This document shows positions 31,799 through 42,647 of a DNA stretch of 64,000 nt, in pieces (position 1 is the stretch's first letter; each line of letters starts with the position of its first letter). The stretch is from Variovorax boronicumulans (lineage in GTDB: Bacteria > Pseudomonadota > Gammaproteobacteria > Burkholderiales > Burkholderiaceae_C): the NCBI RefSeq assembly GCF_030812215.1, contig NZ_JAUSSG010000002.1, positions 558,001 through 622,000 of the forward strand, written 5' to 3'. Position numbers and translations under genes: made by a program. The notes beneath the pieces are model-generated. The model saw nothing but the letters and a program-made list of their open reading frames with translations, made no database searches and was not told where the DNA came from.

Positions 31799-34038
31799 TG
31801 ACGGGGCCCAGCGCAGCCGTCCGGGTCCGAGCCGCGTTGCGCATTGCGCTCAGCCACTACGTGGCGAGCGGGCTCACCGTCGCGCTCGGCCTCTTGTTCA
31901 TCTCGGGCGGCGTGCACCTCTGGCTCGGCACCATCGCCGCGTCGGCCGCGGCCACCGGCGTGATCGTCACCGCGCCGCCCGACCTGCCCGGCCCGCGCCG
32001 CGGCAAGTTCTTCCAGATGCTGCCGGCGCCGCTCATCGGCCTGCCGCTGTTCTTCGCGGTGCAGATGCTGCACAGCGCGCCGATCCGCCTAGGGCTGGTG
32101 CTGGTGCCGGCCACCTTCATGGCCTTCCTCGCCATGGCCTGGGGCAAGCGCGGCATTCCCATCGCCATCGCGGTGATGTTCTCGATGGTCTTCTCGATGG
32201 CCACGCCCGCGCCGGTCGACATGGCCGAGGCCATCCAGCGCACCTGGCATTTCGGGCTGGGCGCGGGCCTCTATGTGATCTGGGCGACGCTCGCCAACCT
32301 CGCGCTCAACGGGCGCTTTCGCACCCAGTCGGTGGCCGACGTGCTGTATTCGCTGGCCGCGCTCATGCGCACCGAAGCCGGCCAGTTCACCCCGCAGGAC
32401 GAAACCCGCGACATCCGCGACACGCCCGCCCCCGTGCTGGGCCAGTTGCTGCGCGAACAAGCCGCCTTGGCCGACCAACTGCAGGCCACGCGCGACATCG
32501 TGCTCGAATCGCCCCGCACGCCGCGCCGCCAGCGCCTCGCGGCCATGCTGGTGATCGTTCTGGAGATGCGCGACCAGCTGCTCGCGAGCGAACTCGACCT
32601 CGACGCGCTCCTGGCTCACCCGGCCCACGCCGACGCGCTGATCGAAATGCGCCGGGTGCTCGAAGAACTCTCCGACGAAACCATCGCCCTCGCGGACGCG
32701 CTCATGCTGGGCCGCCACCCCGACCCCGTGACCGACCGCCGCCCGCGCCTTGCGGCCATTCACGTCTCGGCGGACGATGAACACCACCATGGCCGCCCCG
32801 GCCCGACCGCCGCGATGCTCGCGCGCGGCCTCGCCAGCCGCATCGGCCACATCAACGACGAGGTGCTGCGCCTGTCGGCCATGGCGCGCGGCGATGCCGA
32901 GCCCAACCTGGCCGTGGTGCGCGCCAACTGGCAGCTTTTCGTGAGCCCGACCGACTGGACGTGGCGCCCCTTCTTCACACTGTGGCGCTGGGACCAGCCG
33001 CCGCTGCGCCACGCCATCCGCGCGGCGCTGGCCATCGCGGCCGGCTACGCCATCGCGGTGTCGATGCCCTGGGGCTCGCACGACTACTGGATCCTCCTGA
33101 CCATCGTGGTGGTGCTGCGCGGCAGCCTCTCGCAGACGCTGGAGCGGCGCAACGCCCGCGTGGCCGGCACGCTGCTGGGCTGCGTGCTCGCGGTGGGGCT
33201 GCTCTCGGCGCACCCTTCGGCGCTGTGGCTGCTGGTCATCGTGACCGTGGCCCAGGCCATCGCGCACAGCTTCGCGGTGCGGCGCTACCTCATCACCGCG
33301 GTCGCGGCCACGGTGCTCGGCCTCGTGCAGGCGCACATGCTGAACACCGGCACCGCGCCGATCTTCGCGCTCTTCGAGCGCATCGCCGACACGCTCATCG
33401 GCGCCGCGCTCGCCTGGGGCTTCTGCTACGTGCTGCCCTCGTGGGAGCGCACGCAGATCCCGGCGCTGGTGGCGCGCGTGCTCACCGCGCAGGCCCGCCA
33501 TGCGCGTCTTGCGCTCGGCCTCGGGCAACTGCAGACCATCGACAGCAGCCCCGAGCTCGAATGGCGGCTCGCGCGCCGCGAGGCCTTCGACAGCCTCTCT
33601 GCGCTGGTGCAGGCCACGCAGCGCGCCCTCTCCGAGCCGCGCGCAGTGCAGCCGCCGCTGGAGCCGCTGGAACACCTGCAGGCCCACAGCTACCAGATGC
33701 TCGCGCAGCTGAGCGCCGTGAAATCGATGCTCGTGCTGCGGCGCGACCGCCTCACGCCGGGCGAGGTCGAGGGCCCGCTCGCGCGCACCGCGCAACGCAT
33801 CGAGGCCGCCATCGGAACTACCCCGACCACCGGCCCCTCTCAACCCGAGAGCCCGGGCTCCACCACGGTGGGCGGCCCGATTCCCCTGCCCGACCCGTTC
33901 GACAACGACATCAGCCCCTGGCTGCTGCGCCGGCTCGACCTGGCGACGGCCCTTGCCACGCAGCTGCGCGACGACGCGGCGCGCATTCTTCAACCTCTGA
34001 ACGAGACGACAGAAGCCCCAACGACCACCACTGCCTGA
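31798..34038 (+). CDS. FUSC-family (YccS-like) inner-membrane protein
   Basis: A 746-residue membrane protein of the FUSC/YccS family. Two sets of five to six hydrophobic segments (SHYVASGLTVALGLLFISGG onward, and HAIRAALAIAAGYAIAVSMP onward) are separated by a cytoplasmic region of about 250 residues. The second set has the family signature DYWILLTIVVVLRGSLSQTL ERR (split here) and RVAGTLLGCVLAVGLLSAHP. A hydrophilic C-terminal domain follows. Relatives are aromatic-acid exporters (AaeB) or uncharacterised YccS proteins; substrate unknown. A GTG at 31795 is a possible alternative start, but the ATG at 31798 forms TGATG with suhB. The next gene, mscS-like, overlaps in the same way. Confidence 0.88.
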   Translation: MTGPSAAVRVRAALRIALSHYVASGLTVALGLLFISGGVHLWLGTIAASAAATGVIVTAPPDLPGPRRGKFFQMLPAPLIGLPLFFAVQMLHSAPIRLGLVLVPATFMAFLAMAWGKRGIPIAIAVMFSMVFSMATPAPVDMAEAIQRTWHFGLGAGLYVIWATLANLALNGRFRTQSVADVLYSLAALMRTEAGQFTPQDETRDIRDTPAPVLGQLLREQAALADQLQATRDIVLESPRTPRRQRLAAMLVIVLEMRDQLLASELDLDALLAHPAHADALIEMRRVLEELSDETIALADALMLGRHPDPVTDRRPRLAAIHVSADDEHHHGRPGPTAAMLARGLASRIGHINDEVLRLSAMARGDAEPNLAVVRANWQLFVSPTDWTWRPFFTLWRWDQPPLRHAIRAALAIAAGYAIAVSMPWGSHDYWILLTIVVVLRGSLSQTLERRNARVAGTLLGCVLAVGLLSAHPSALWLLVIVTVAQAIAHSFAVRRYLITAVAATVLGLVQAHMLNTGTAPIFALFERIADTLIGAALAWGFCYVLPSWERTQIPALVARVLTAQARHARLALGLGQLQTIDSSPELEWRLARREAFDSLSALVQATQRALSEPRAVQPPLEPLEHLQAHSYQMLAQLSAVKSMLVLRRDRLTPGEVEGPLARTAQRIEAAIGTTPTTGPSQPESPGSTTVGGPIPLPDPFDNDISPWLLRRLDLATALATQLRDDAARILQPLNETTEAPTTTTA

Positions 34039-35114
34039 TGACCCAAGAGATTCTTGCCCACCCCTGGTTCGGCACCTGGCTTGCCGTGATCGTCGCCGTC
34101 CCGCTCGCTCTTCTGGTCCACCGCATCGGCGGCCTCGTGCTCAAACGCATCACGCGACCCGCGCCCGCGGTGCATGCGATGGTCGTCAACTGCCAGTCGC
34201 CCGCCAGGCTGGTGCTGCCGCTGGTGGCGCTGCTGCTGATCTTCCAGGCCGCACCCGACGACCTGCGCTTCATCGCCGGCGTGCGGCATCTGAACGGCCT
34301 CTTGCTCATCGCCGCGGCCACCTGGCTCATCGTGCGCGCCATCAGCGGTTTTGCCGACGGCGTGCTGGCGCAGCACCCGTCCGACGTCGCCGACAACCTG
34401 CAGGCGCGCCGCGTGCTCACGCAGACCCGCGTGCTCGCGCGCACCGCCATGTCGGTGGTCATCGTGGCCGGCGGCGCGATGATGCTCATGACCTTTCCGG
34501 GCGCGCGCCAGGTCGGCGCCAGCCTCCTGGCCTCGGCCGGCGTGATCGGCATCGTGGCCGGCCTTGCGGCCAAGCCGGTCTTCAGCAACCTCATCGCCGG
34601 CCTGCAGATCGCGCTGGCGCAGCCGATCCGCATCGACGACGTGCTGGTGGTCGAGGGCGAATGGGGCCGCGTCGAAGAGATCACCGGCACCTTTGTCGTG
34701 GTGCGCATCTGGGACGACCGGCGCCTCATCTTGCCGCTCACCTATTTCATCGAGAAACCGTTCCAGAACTGGACGCGCCACTCGGCGCAGCTGCTCGGTT
34801 CGGTCTTCATTTACGTGGACTACGGCATGCCGCTCGCGCCGCTGCGCGCGGAGGCCGAGCGCATCGTGAAGGCCGCGCCCGAATGGGACGGCCGCTTCTT
34901 CAACCTGCGCGTGACCGACGCCACCGAGCGCACGATGCAGGTCCGCGTGCTGTGCACCGCCGCCACCTCGGGCCTGGCCTTCGACCTGCGCTGCAGCGTG
35001 CGCGAAGGGCTCATCGAATTCATGCAGCGCGAGTTCCCGCAGTTCCTGCCGAAGATGCGCATCGAGGCCGATCCGGCCGTGGCTGCGGCCTCTGCGGCCC
35101 CGGCCGGCGCCTGA
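34038..35114 (+). CDS. Small-conductance mechanosensitive channel (MscS family)
   Basis: A 358-residue membrane channel that would release solutes on hypo-osmotic shock. About four to five hydrophobic segments precede the pore helix and beta domain. The TM3/beta hallmark is ASAGVIGIVAGLAAKPVFSN, followed by LQIALAQPIRIDDVLVVEGE and WGRVEEITGTFVVVRIWDDR RLILP (split), the MscS middle domain. The C-terminal alpha/beta domain is complete. Its ATG overlaps the FUSC stop by one base, giving an operon suhB-FUSC-mscS in which both junctions are TGATG. Confidence 0.9.
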   Translation: MTQEILAHPWFGTWLAVIVAVPLALLVHRIGGLVLKRITRPAPAVHAMVVNCQSPARLVLPLVALLLIFQAAPDDLRFIAGVRHLNGLLLIAAATWLIVRAISGFADGVLAQHPSDVADNLQARRVLTQTRVLARTAMSVVIVAGGAMMLMTFPGARQVGASLLASAGVIGIVAGLAAKPVFSNLIAGLQIALAQPIRIDDVLVVEGEWGRVEEITGTFVVVRIWDDRRLILPLTYFIEKPFQNWTRHSAQLLGSVFIYVDYGMPLAPLRAEAERIVKAAPEWDGRFFNLRVTDATERTMQVRVLCTAATSGLAFDLRCSVREGLIEFMQREFPQFLPKMRIEADPAVAAASAAPAGA

Positions 35115-35190
35115 CCGGCCGACTCCGAAGGTTCGTAGGCGCGCCGCAGGCGCCTTGAGCCCGTCGGTGCGACGTGGCACGATCCCGCGG

Positions 35191-35658
35191 ATGACCGGCA
35201 GACCCACCGAAGCGCAGCAGCTGCGCGACCTCGCCACGCTGCGCCGCGTGCGCGACCGCATCGACCGCGAGTACACGCAACCGCTCGATGTCGAGACGCT
35301 CGCGCGCGACGCGGGCATGTCGGCCGGCCACCTGAGCCGCCAGTTCCGCATCGCCTACGGCGAGCCGCCCTACGCCTACCTCATGACCCGGCGCATCGAG
35401 CGCGCGATGGCGCTGCTGCGCCGCGGCGACATGAGCGTGACCGACGTGTGCTTCGCGGTCGGCTGCGGGTCGCTGGGCACCTTCACCACCCGCTTCACCG
35501 AACTGGTCGGGGTGCCGCCCGGCATCTACCGCCGGCAGGACGCGAACGCCACCGAGGGCATGCCCTCGTGCGTGGCAAGGCAGGTGACGCGACCGATCAG
35601 GAATCGAGAAGCGCCGATGCCCCAGCCCGAACTAGCATCGCGGCCCGAACCCAACTAG
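35191..35658 (+). CDS. AraC-family transcriptional regulator
   Basis: A 155-residue regulator with an N-terminal AraC/XylS double helix-turn-helix and no separate ligand domain. First HTH: YTQPLDVETLARDAGMSAGH LSRQFRIAYG; second: GDMSVTDVCFAVGCGSLGTF followed by FTTRFTELVGVPPGIYRRQ. The last 35 residues look unstructured. The ATG at 35191 is preferred to a TTG at 35155. It stands 11 bp upstream of a VOC protein gene and probably shares its transcript, so it may control the VOC gene in response to a small toxic compound. That link is inferred from position. Confidence 0.85.
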   Translation: MTGRPTEAQQLRDLATLRRVRDRIDREYTQPLDVETLARDAGMSAGHLSRQFRIAYGEPPYAYLMTRRIERAMALLRRGDMSVTDVCFAVGCGSLGTFTTRFTELVGVPPGIYRRQDANATEGMPSCVARQVTRPIRNREAPMPQPELASRPEPN

Positions 35659-35668
35659 CACCATTGCC

Positions 35669-36079
35669 ATGGACATCACCATCCACTCGACCTTTCTTCC
35701 CCACGCCGACGCGGAGACCTCGCTGGCCTTCTACCGAGACACCCTCGGCTTCGAGATCCGCAAGGACGTCGGCTACGGCGGCATGCGCTGGATCACCGTC
35801 GGCCCCGCGGGCCAGCCCGGCGTTTCCATCGTGCTGTACCCGCCGGCCGCCACGCCCGGCATCACCGACGAAGAGCGCCGAACCATCGCCCAGATGATGG
35901 CCAAGGGCACCTACGCCACGATGCTGCTGGCCACCCGGGACCTGGACGCCGCCTTCGCGAAACTGCAGGCCGCCGACGCCGAGATCGTCGAGGAGCCGAC
36001 CGACCAGCCCTACGGCGTGCGCGACTGCGCGGTGCGCGACCCGGCGGGCAACATGATCCGCATCCAGCAACTGCGCTGA
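35669..36079 (+). CDS. VOC (glyoxalase/bleomycin-resistance-like) protein
   Basis: A 136-residue vicinal-oxygen-chelate fold protein with two beta-alpha-beta-beta-beta modules. The first module has TFLPHADAETSLAFYRDTLG FEI and the second YATMLLATRDLDAAFAKLQA, ending RDPAGNMIRIQQL, the usual place of the last metal ligand (here NMIRI). A metal site with His in the first strand (HSTF) is possible. Substrate unknown; such proteins act as dioxygenases, lyases or drug binders. It lies between an AraC regulator and a UvrA-like ATPase gene, a context suggestive of drug or electrophile protection. Confidence 0.85.
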   Translation: MDITIHSTFLPHADAETSLAFYRDTLGFEIRKDVGYGGMRWITVGPAGQPGVSIVLYPPAATPGITDEERRTIAQMMAKGTYATMLLATRDLDAAFAKLQAADAEIVEEPTDQPYGVRDCAVRDPAGNMIRIQQLR

Positions 36080-36117
36080 ACGAAGCGCACGCCCGACAAG
36101 AAAACGATGGAGACCTG

Positions 36118-38508
<2,391 letters not shown>

Positions 38509-38519
38509 AGCGAACCGGT

Positions 38520-39182
38520 TTACACGACGGCCTTGCGCCCCGGGTCCGTCACGGGAAAGCCGCCGTGCACTTCGAGCAGGCGCACCAGCGCCTCGGAGCT
38601 GTGCGCCTTGGCCCAGTCCTTTTCGGAATCGGTGATGCCGACCACATGCAGGAAGTCGAACTTGCCCGAGGCCAGTTGCGCCGTGGCGGGGTAGTGCTTC
38701 GGCTCGGCCAGCACGATGTTGCGCAGGCCCACTGCGCCCTTCTCGCGGATCACATCGCCCATCGGGATCCGGTCGCCGTAGTCGAGCAGCGGCTTGTCCT
38801 CGCCGAAACGCCCGTGTGCGAGCAGCACATTGAAGGCCAGCACCCGGCGCAGGAGCTTGATGGCCCACTGGTCCTTGGGCTGCGAATGCACCTCGATGAC
38901 CAGCTCGGAGCCGAGCCATGAATACTCTTCGGGGTCGTATTCGTCGGGCTCCGTCTCCCAGGGGGTCGATCCCCCCGAGGTGACATAGAGCCACGAGTTG
39001 CGCGCGGGCGTCGGCTCGAACTCGAACACGCCCAGGTGCAGCCAGGCCGGGTCGATGTCCTCGGCGCCGAGCGACGAGAAGACGTCGAAGTCCAGCACGT
39101 AGATGCCGCTGTGCTTTTCACCGAACAGTTGCGGGTAAAGCGTCCCCTCGCGGTACGCCCAGACTTCTTCCATGGAACTCAT
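38520..39182 (-). CDS. Suppressor-of-fused-domain protein
   Basis: A 220-residue cytoplasmic protein of the bacterial SUFU family. Visible features are SMEEVWAYREGTLYPQLFGE, SWLYVTSGGSTPWETEPDEY, SELVIEVHSQPKDQWAIKLL and KFDFLHVVGITDSEKDWAKA, which match the SUFU fold (a predicted protein-interaction or immunity module). Bacterial members are often found as immunity proteins beside polymorphic toxins, but no toxin gene is next to it. A second ATG, three codons in (39173), is an alternative start. It is convergent with the UvrA-like gene. The 164 bp upstream (39183-39346) hold the divergent promoters only. Confidence 0.78.
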   Translation of the reverse strand: MSSMEEVWAYREGTLYPQLFGEKHSGIYVLDFDVFSSLGAEDIDPAWLHLGVFEFEPTPARNSWLYVTSGGSTPWETEPDEYDPEEYSWLGSELVIEVHSQPKDQWAIKLLRRVLAFNVLLAHGRFGEDKPLLDYGDRIPMGDVIREKGAVGLRNIVLAEPKHYPATAQLASGKFDFLHVVGITDSEKDWAKAHSSEALVRLLEVHGGFPVTDPGRKAVV

Positions 39183-39346
39183 CGGCTTCTCCTTCTTGCG
39201 CGTCGGTGCCCTTTTTCTGCGCCGGCCAGAGCATAGGCGTGACACCCGACAGACGCCACCCGACGAAAGGACTAGAGTGGTCCGACGCGGGACTCCTCCT
39301 GCGCATCCGTCCAAAGGAATCTCCTTGACACACACGAAGCCACGCC

Positions 39347-39601
39347 ATGGCTGACGCCCCCTTCTTTCACGACGCTTCGGGCACGGTCAGGTTTTCGGTG
39401 ACGGTGGAGGGCCAGGACGTGAATGCGAGCATCGGGAAGGAAGTCTTGCGCTACCACTACCGCACCACTGAAAACGCCGACCCGCTCGAGACCTACCGCC
39501 TGTACATCGAGGAGTTCGATGCGGCCGTGCGGCGCCGTCTGGCGGCGGGCTCCACCGCGCCCATCATGCTGCGCGAGAACGACCTGCGCGCCCCTGCGTA
39601 G
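39347..39601 (+). CDS. DUF1488 family protein
   Basis: An 84-residue protein of the DUF1488 family, found in many beta- and gamma-proteobacteria. The conserved pattern is FHDASGTVRFSVTVEGQDVN, ASIGKEVLRYHYRTTE, YRLYIEEFDAAVRRRLAAGS. It has no signal peptide or known enzymatic motif; function unknown. It is a single gene, convergent with the first Crp/Fnr-like regulator. Tandem GCCAAATC/CGCCAA repeats lie just after the stop (39609-39640). Confidence 0.78.
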   Translation: MADAPFFHDASGTVRFSVTVEGQDVNASIGKEVLRYHYRTTENADPLETYRLYIEEFDAAVRRRLAAGSTAPIMLRENDLRAPA

Positions 39602-39639
39602 AACAGCGGCCGCCAACCGCCAAATCGCCAAATCGCCAA

Positions 39640-40347
39640 CTATGCGATCAGATGCGCATAGCTGCGCCGGTTGGCGCGGTAGCAATCGCACGCCGCGTTC
39701 TCCAGCCCCTCGCGGTCCGTGATGGTGATGACGCCCCGCCGGTAATCGATGAGCTTGCGCGTGTGCAGCGCCGTCGCGGCGTTGGTGATGCCGACCCGCC
39801 GCACGCCCAGCATGCGCCCCAGCACTTCATGGGTGAGCGCCAGGTGCGCCGAGTGCGCGCAGTCCTGCGTGGTGAGCAGCCAGCGCGCCAGGCGCTCCTC
39901 GATCTGGTGGAAGCGGTTGCACAGGCCCGAGCGGCCGAACTCCATCAGGAGCACGCACACGTAGCGGTTGAGGATGCGCTTGAGCATCGTGTTCTGCGCA
40001 AGCTCCTGCGCGAACGACTGCGCCGTCAGCCGCCAGGCCATGCCCGGGCCCTGTACCAGTGCCCGCAGCGGCGCACTCTGCACGTCCAGCGAGAGCTCGT
40101 AGCCCAGCGCGCCCTCGTTGCCCACCATGCCCGTCTGCAGGCCGTCGTGCCCGTCGACGGTGGACACCAGCGAGACGAAGGCGCTGGTTGGAAAGTGGAT
40201 GTGGTGAATGACGTCGCCCGGCTCGTACAGGATCTGCGCCGTGGCCAGCTCCACGCTGTCGCAGCGTTCGAGCAGGTGGGCCTTGTCAGCGAGCGGCAGC
40301 GCCTCGAGCAGGCGGTTGAGAACGGGGCGAAGCGGATCTGGTGTCAC
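39640..40347 (-). CDS. Crp/Fnr-family regulator (first of two)
   Basis: A 235-residue regulator with a degenerate cyclic-nucleotide-binding barrel and a C-terminal winged helix. The barrel segment TAQILYEPGDVIHHIHFPTS lacks the phosphate-binding cassette of true CAP. The HTH is HLALTHEVLGRMLGVRRVGI TNAAT, followed by the wing RKLIDYRRGVITITD and a Cys-containing tail (ENAACDCYRANRRS). No FNR-type four-Cys cluster is seen. GTG at 40347 with AGGCGG upstream is chosen because the earlier in-frame start is a TTG. It resembles the second regulator 100 bp away, which reads in the same direction. Confidence 0.85.
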   Translation of the reverse strand: MTPDPLRPVLNRLLEALPLADKAHLLERCDSVELATAQILYEPGDVIHHIHFPTSAFVSLVSTVDGHDGLQTGMVGNEGALGYELSLDVQSAPLRALVQGPGMAWRLTAQSFAQELAQNTMLKRILNRYVCVLLMEFGRSGLCNRFHQIEERLARWLLTTQDCAHSAHLALTHEVLGRMLGVRRVGITNAATALHTRKLIDYRRGVITITDREGLENAACDCYRANRRSYAHLIA

Positions 40348-40458
40348 GGAACCGCCTGTTGGGAAGAACGAGCGCGGAATGCGCAACCGGGCGCATTGTT
40401 GCCGACCCGCCCTCCTGCGTCTGTGCGCAGGCGCACCGAGCGCGGCGCGGCCGCCGCT

Positions 40459-41229
40459 TCAGGTCGCGGGCTGGCGGGGCAGCAGGCGGTCCGTTTCGCG
40501 CTTGACCACCTCATAGCACTCGCACACCTGCGTCTCCAGGCCCGGGCGGTCCAGCACCGTGATGTGGCCGCGCGAATACTTGATGAGGTTCAGGCGCTGC
40601 AGCTTGCCGGCCGCCTCGGTCACACCTTCGCGGCGCACGCCGAGCATGTTGGCGATCAGCTCCTGGGTCATCACCAGTTCGTTGCCTGGAAGCCGGTCCA
40701 GGCTCAACAGCAGCCAGCGGCACAGTTGCTGCTCCAGCGAATGGTGCCGGTTGCACACCGCCGTCTGCGACATCTGCGTGATGAGCGACTGCGTATAGCG
40801 CAGCAGCAGGTGCAGGAGCGGCCCGCCGTTGTCCGTGAGCTGCTTGATGTGGCTCGCGCTCAGCCGGAACGCATTGCCCGCGCTCTGCACCACGGCGCGG
40901 TTGGGCGTGCTGCCCCCGCCCATCAGCAGCGATACCCCCACCATCCCCTCGAACCCGACGACGGCGATCTCGGCCGATTGCCCGTTCTCCAGCACATAGA
41001 GCAGCGAGACGATGCAGTCGGTCGGAAAGTAGACGTACTGCTGTACCACGCCCGATTCGTAGAGCACCTCGCCAAGCTTGAGCGGCACCAGCTCCAGGAG
41101 CGGCATGAGGCCGGCCAGCACCTCCGGCGGCATGACCTCCAGGAGACTGTTGCGCGCCACGGCTGCGCGCGGGAAAGTCGGATGCGGGGACGATGCCATG
41201 GCGGAAGGGGATTCCAAAGTTCGGATCAT
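40459..41229 (-). CDS. Crp/Fnr-family regulator (second of two)
   Basis: A 256-residue paralogue of the neighbouring regulator, same architecture: barrel with GEVLYESGVVQQYVYFPTDC, a long dimer helix, HTH in NELVMTQELIANMLGVRREG VTEAA, wing LNLIKYSRGHITVLDRPGLE, and a C-terminal ETQVCECYEVVKRETDRLL. The Cys pair pattern CECY/CDCY at the C-terminus is shared by both. Signals sensed are unknown; members of this group are often annotated as responding to stress or cell envelope cues. ATG at 41229; a Met eleven codons in is an alternative. It diverges from two small genes of unknown function. Confidence 0.85.
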   Translation of the reverse strand: MIRTLESPSAMASSPHPTFPRAAVARNSLLEVMPPEVLAGLMPLLELVPLKLGEVLYESGVVQQYVYFPTDCIVSLLYVLENGQSAEIAVVGFEGMVGVSLLMGGGSTPNRAVVQSAGNAFRLSASHIKQLTDNGGPLLHLLLRYTQSLITQMSQTAVCNRHHSLEQQLCRWLLLSLDRLPGNELVMTQELIANMLGVRREGVTEAAGKLQRLNLIKYSRGHITVLDRPGLETQVCECYEVVKRETDRLLPRQPAT

Positions 41230-41377
41230 TCTGCGACCGATACCCTGGCGTCTGTGCGATGCCGCACATAGATGCGGGCTATTTGATTTGTCGATGGCTG
41301 CGTGCGCTGGCGAACGGTGCGCCGGGCTTTTTCTGGGTAGCGTGGTTTTTCAGAGCCTCCATCGACTGGAGAACACC

Positions 41378-41668
41378 ATGCCTCCCCTCAAGACCCCTTC
41401 CGAGCTTGCAGCCGACGACGCCGTGCGCGCCTATCTGCGCGGGCGAACGATGCCCCCCGTCCTGTACGACGCCATCGTGTGGGCGGTGGAAATACGGATT
41501 TCAGCGGGCAAGCGGCCGCTGCTCGACGAGACGCTGACGACCGACATCGACAACCACGCCGTCGTCACGCGGGCGCGGCTGCTCATGGCCGTGCAGCCGG
41601 CCCCACTGCCCGGCCCGCCCGCGCCCCGCGATGCCGGGCACGAGCCGCGCTCGGCCGAGGGGATGTAG
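41378..41668 (+). CDS. Hypothetical protein, 96 residues
   Basis: A small protein without recognised family. It begins MPPLKTPSELAADDAVRAYL and contains VLYDAIVWAVEIRISAGKRP LLDETL, a predicted helical segment, with a Pro-rich C-terminus. No signal peptide. A purine-rich stretch (GGAGAAC) precedes the ATG at 41378. The next small gene starts immediately after its stop codon, so the two are probably translated from one message. They diverge from the second Crp/Fnr-like regulator, which may control them. Function unknown. Confidence 0.6.
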   Translation: MPPLKTPSELAADDAVRAYLRGRTMPPVLYDAIVWAVEIRISAGKRPLLDETLTTDIDNHAVVTRARLLMAVQPAPLPGPPAPRDAGHEPRSAEGM

Positions 41669-41890
41669 ATGCCGATGAAACTGCTTCGCCAGCTGTGCTG
41701 CGCGCGGCTGCCCATGCAGTTGCACGACCAGTTCGACATCCAGAAGTGCGACGTGCTTCGCGCGGTGGCGTTGATCGAGGCGGACCTGCCACCCGTTCTT
41801 CACGAACACGGACGCAGCGTCTACGCAGGGCAGGCGACGGTCATGCGCGTCACCGCCAAGGGGCTGAACACAGCCAGGCAGCGCGGCTGA
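41669..41890 (+). CDS. Hypothetical protein, 73 residues
   Basis: A small protein starting directly at the base after the preceding stop (TAG ATG). It reads MPMKLLRQLCCARLPMQLHD at the N-terminus and VLRAVALIEADLPPVLHEHG in the middle, with adjacent Cys at positions 10-11. No recognised domain and no signal peptide. A second ATG two codons in is possible. Coding status is supported by tight linkage and GC3-typical codons only. Confidence 0.5.
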   Translation: MPMKLLRQLCCARLPMQLHDQFDIQKCDVLRAVALIEADLPPVLHEHGRSVYAGQATVMRVTAKGLNTARQRG

Positions 41891-41918
41891 CTGACCGCGC
41901 CCCCGGTAATGAACGCAC

Positions 41919-42530
41919 TCAGGCCGTCACGGGCGACGCGGCGACCAGATGCTCGGTGAGGAACCACACCTGCAGTTCGTTGGTGCGCAGCACGTTGCTC
42001 ACGAACACGTCGTTGCTCCCTGGATCGCCTGATTTGTCGACCTTCTCGGCCGCCTCGCGCGCGTTCACGATGATGTGTTCATGCGCCTCCGCAAGACGGC
42101 GCAACTGCACCGCTGCCGGCTCGCGGCCGCGCGGCGGACGGGCGATCTTCGTGGTCTCGGCGATGTCGGCCGCCATCGCAAGCGCGATACCGCCCAGGAG
42201 CTGGATGCGCTCGGCCACGATGTCCACCAGCAGCACCTGCCCTTCGTAGTGCTGGTCGTACATCAGGTGCAGCTGGTTGAAGGTCGGGCCGACCACCTGC
42301 CAGTGGTGCTTCTTGTACATGTCGCGCAGGGTGATCGTGTCGGCCAGGCACTGGTTGAGCAGCGCCACGCTTTCCTTGCAGACCTTTTCGGAGAGGCCAT
42401 TGGGCAGTTTGACGATTTCGCCGTAGCGCTGCGTCTCGTGGCTCTTCTGGTCGAGATCGGGTTTGACTTCCTGCTTCGAGCGGGCGGCCGAGGCGCTCGC
42501 TGTGGGTTTGGTTTTCTTCGAGGCTGCCAT
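41919..42530 (-). CDS. dps: DNA-binding ferritin-like protein Dps
   Basis: Miniferritin that stores iron, uses peroxide as oxidant and protects DNA; 203 residues. The ferroxidase site is built from YKKHHWQVVGPTFNQLHLMY DQHYE (His and Asp/Glu from two subunits) and LLVDIVAERIQLLGGIALAM. The N-terminal 30 residues form a Lys/Ser/Ala-rich tail (AASKKTKPTASASAARSKQE), the DNA-binding arm. The C-terminal helices (LRRLAEAHEHIIVNAREAAE and LRTNELQVWFLTEHLVA) are complete. ATG at 42530 is chosen; an in-frame Met upstream at 42566 precedes unrelated residues. Confidence 0.92.
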   Translation of the reverse strand: MAASKKTKPTASASAARSKQEVKPDLDQKSHETQRYGEIVKLPNGLSEKVCKESVALLNQCLADTITLRDMYKKHHWQVVGPTFNQLHLMYDQHYEGQVLLVDIVAERIQLLGGIALAMAADIAETTKIARPPRGREPAAVQLRRLAEAHEHIIVNAREAAEKVDKSGDPGSNDVFVSNVLRTNELQVWFLTEHLVAASPVTA

Positions 42531-42647
42531 TGCGGATGCTCCTGAGTTGGTTGAATCGATCAACAACTTCTAGCACCCGTCAATTGGCCTCCGCGTAGGC
42601 CAGACGGCAGTGTTCGCGCGGTGCGGGGCGCTTGCCCCCGGCCGGAC

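Noticed and set aside
32089..33993. 634-codon minus-strand frame opposite the FUSC gene
   Set aside because: No domain, typical shadow composition, and the FUSC protein explains the sequence.
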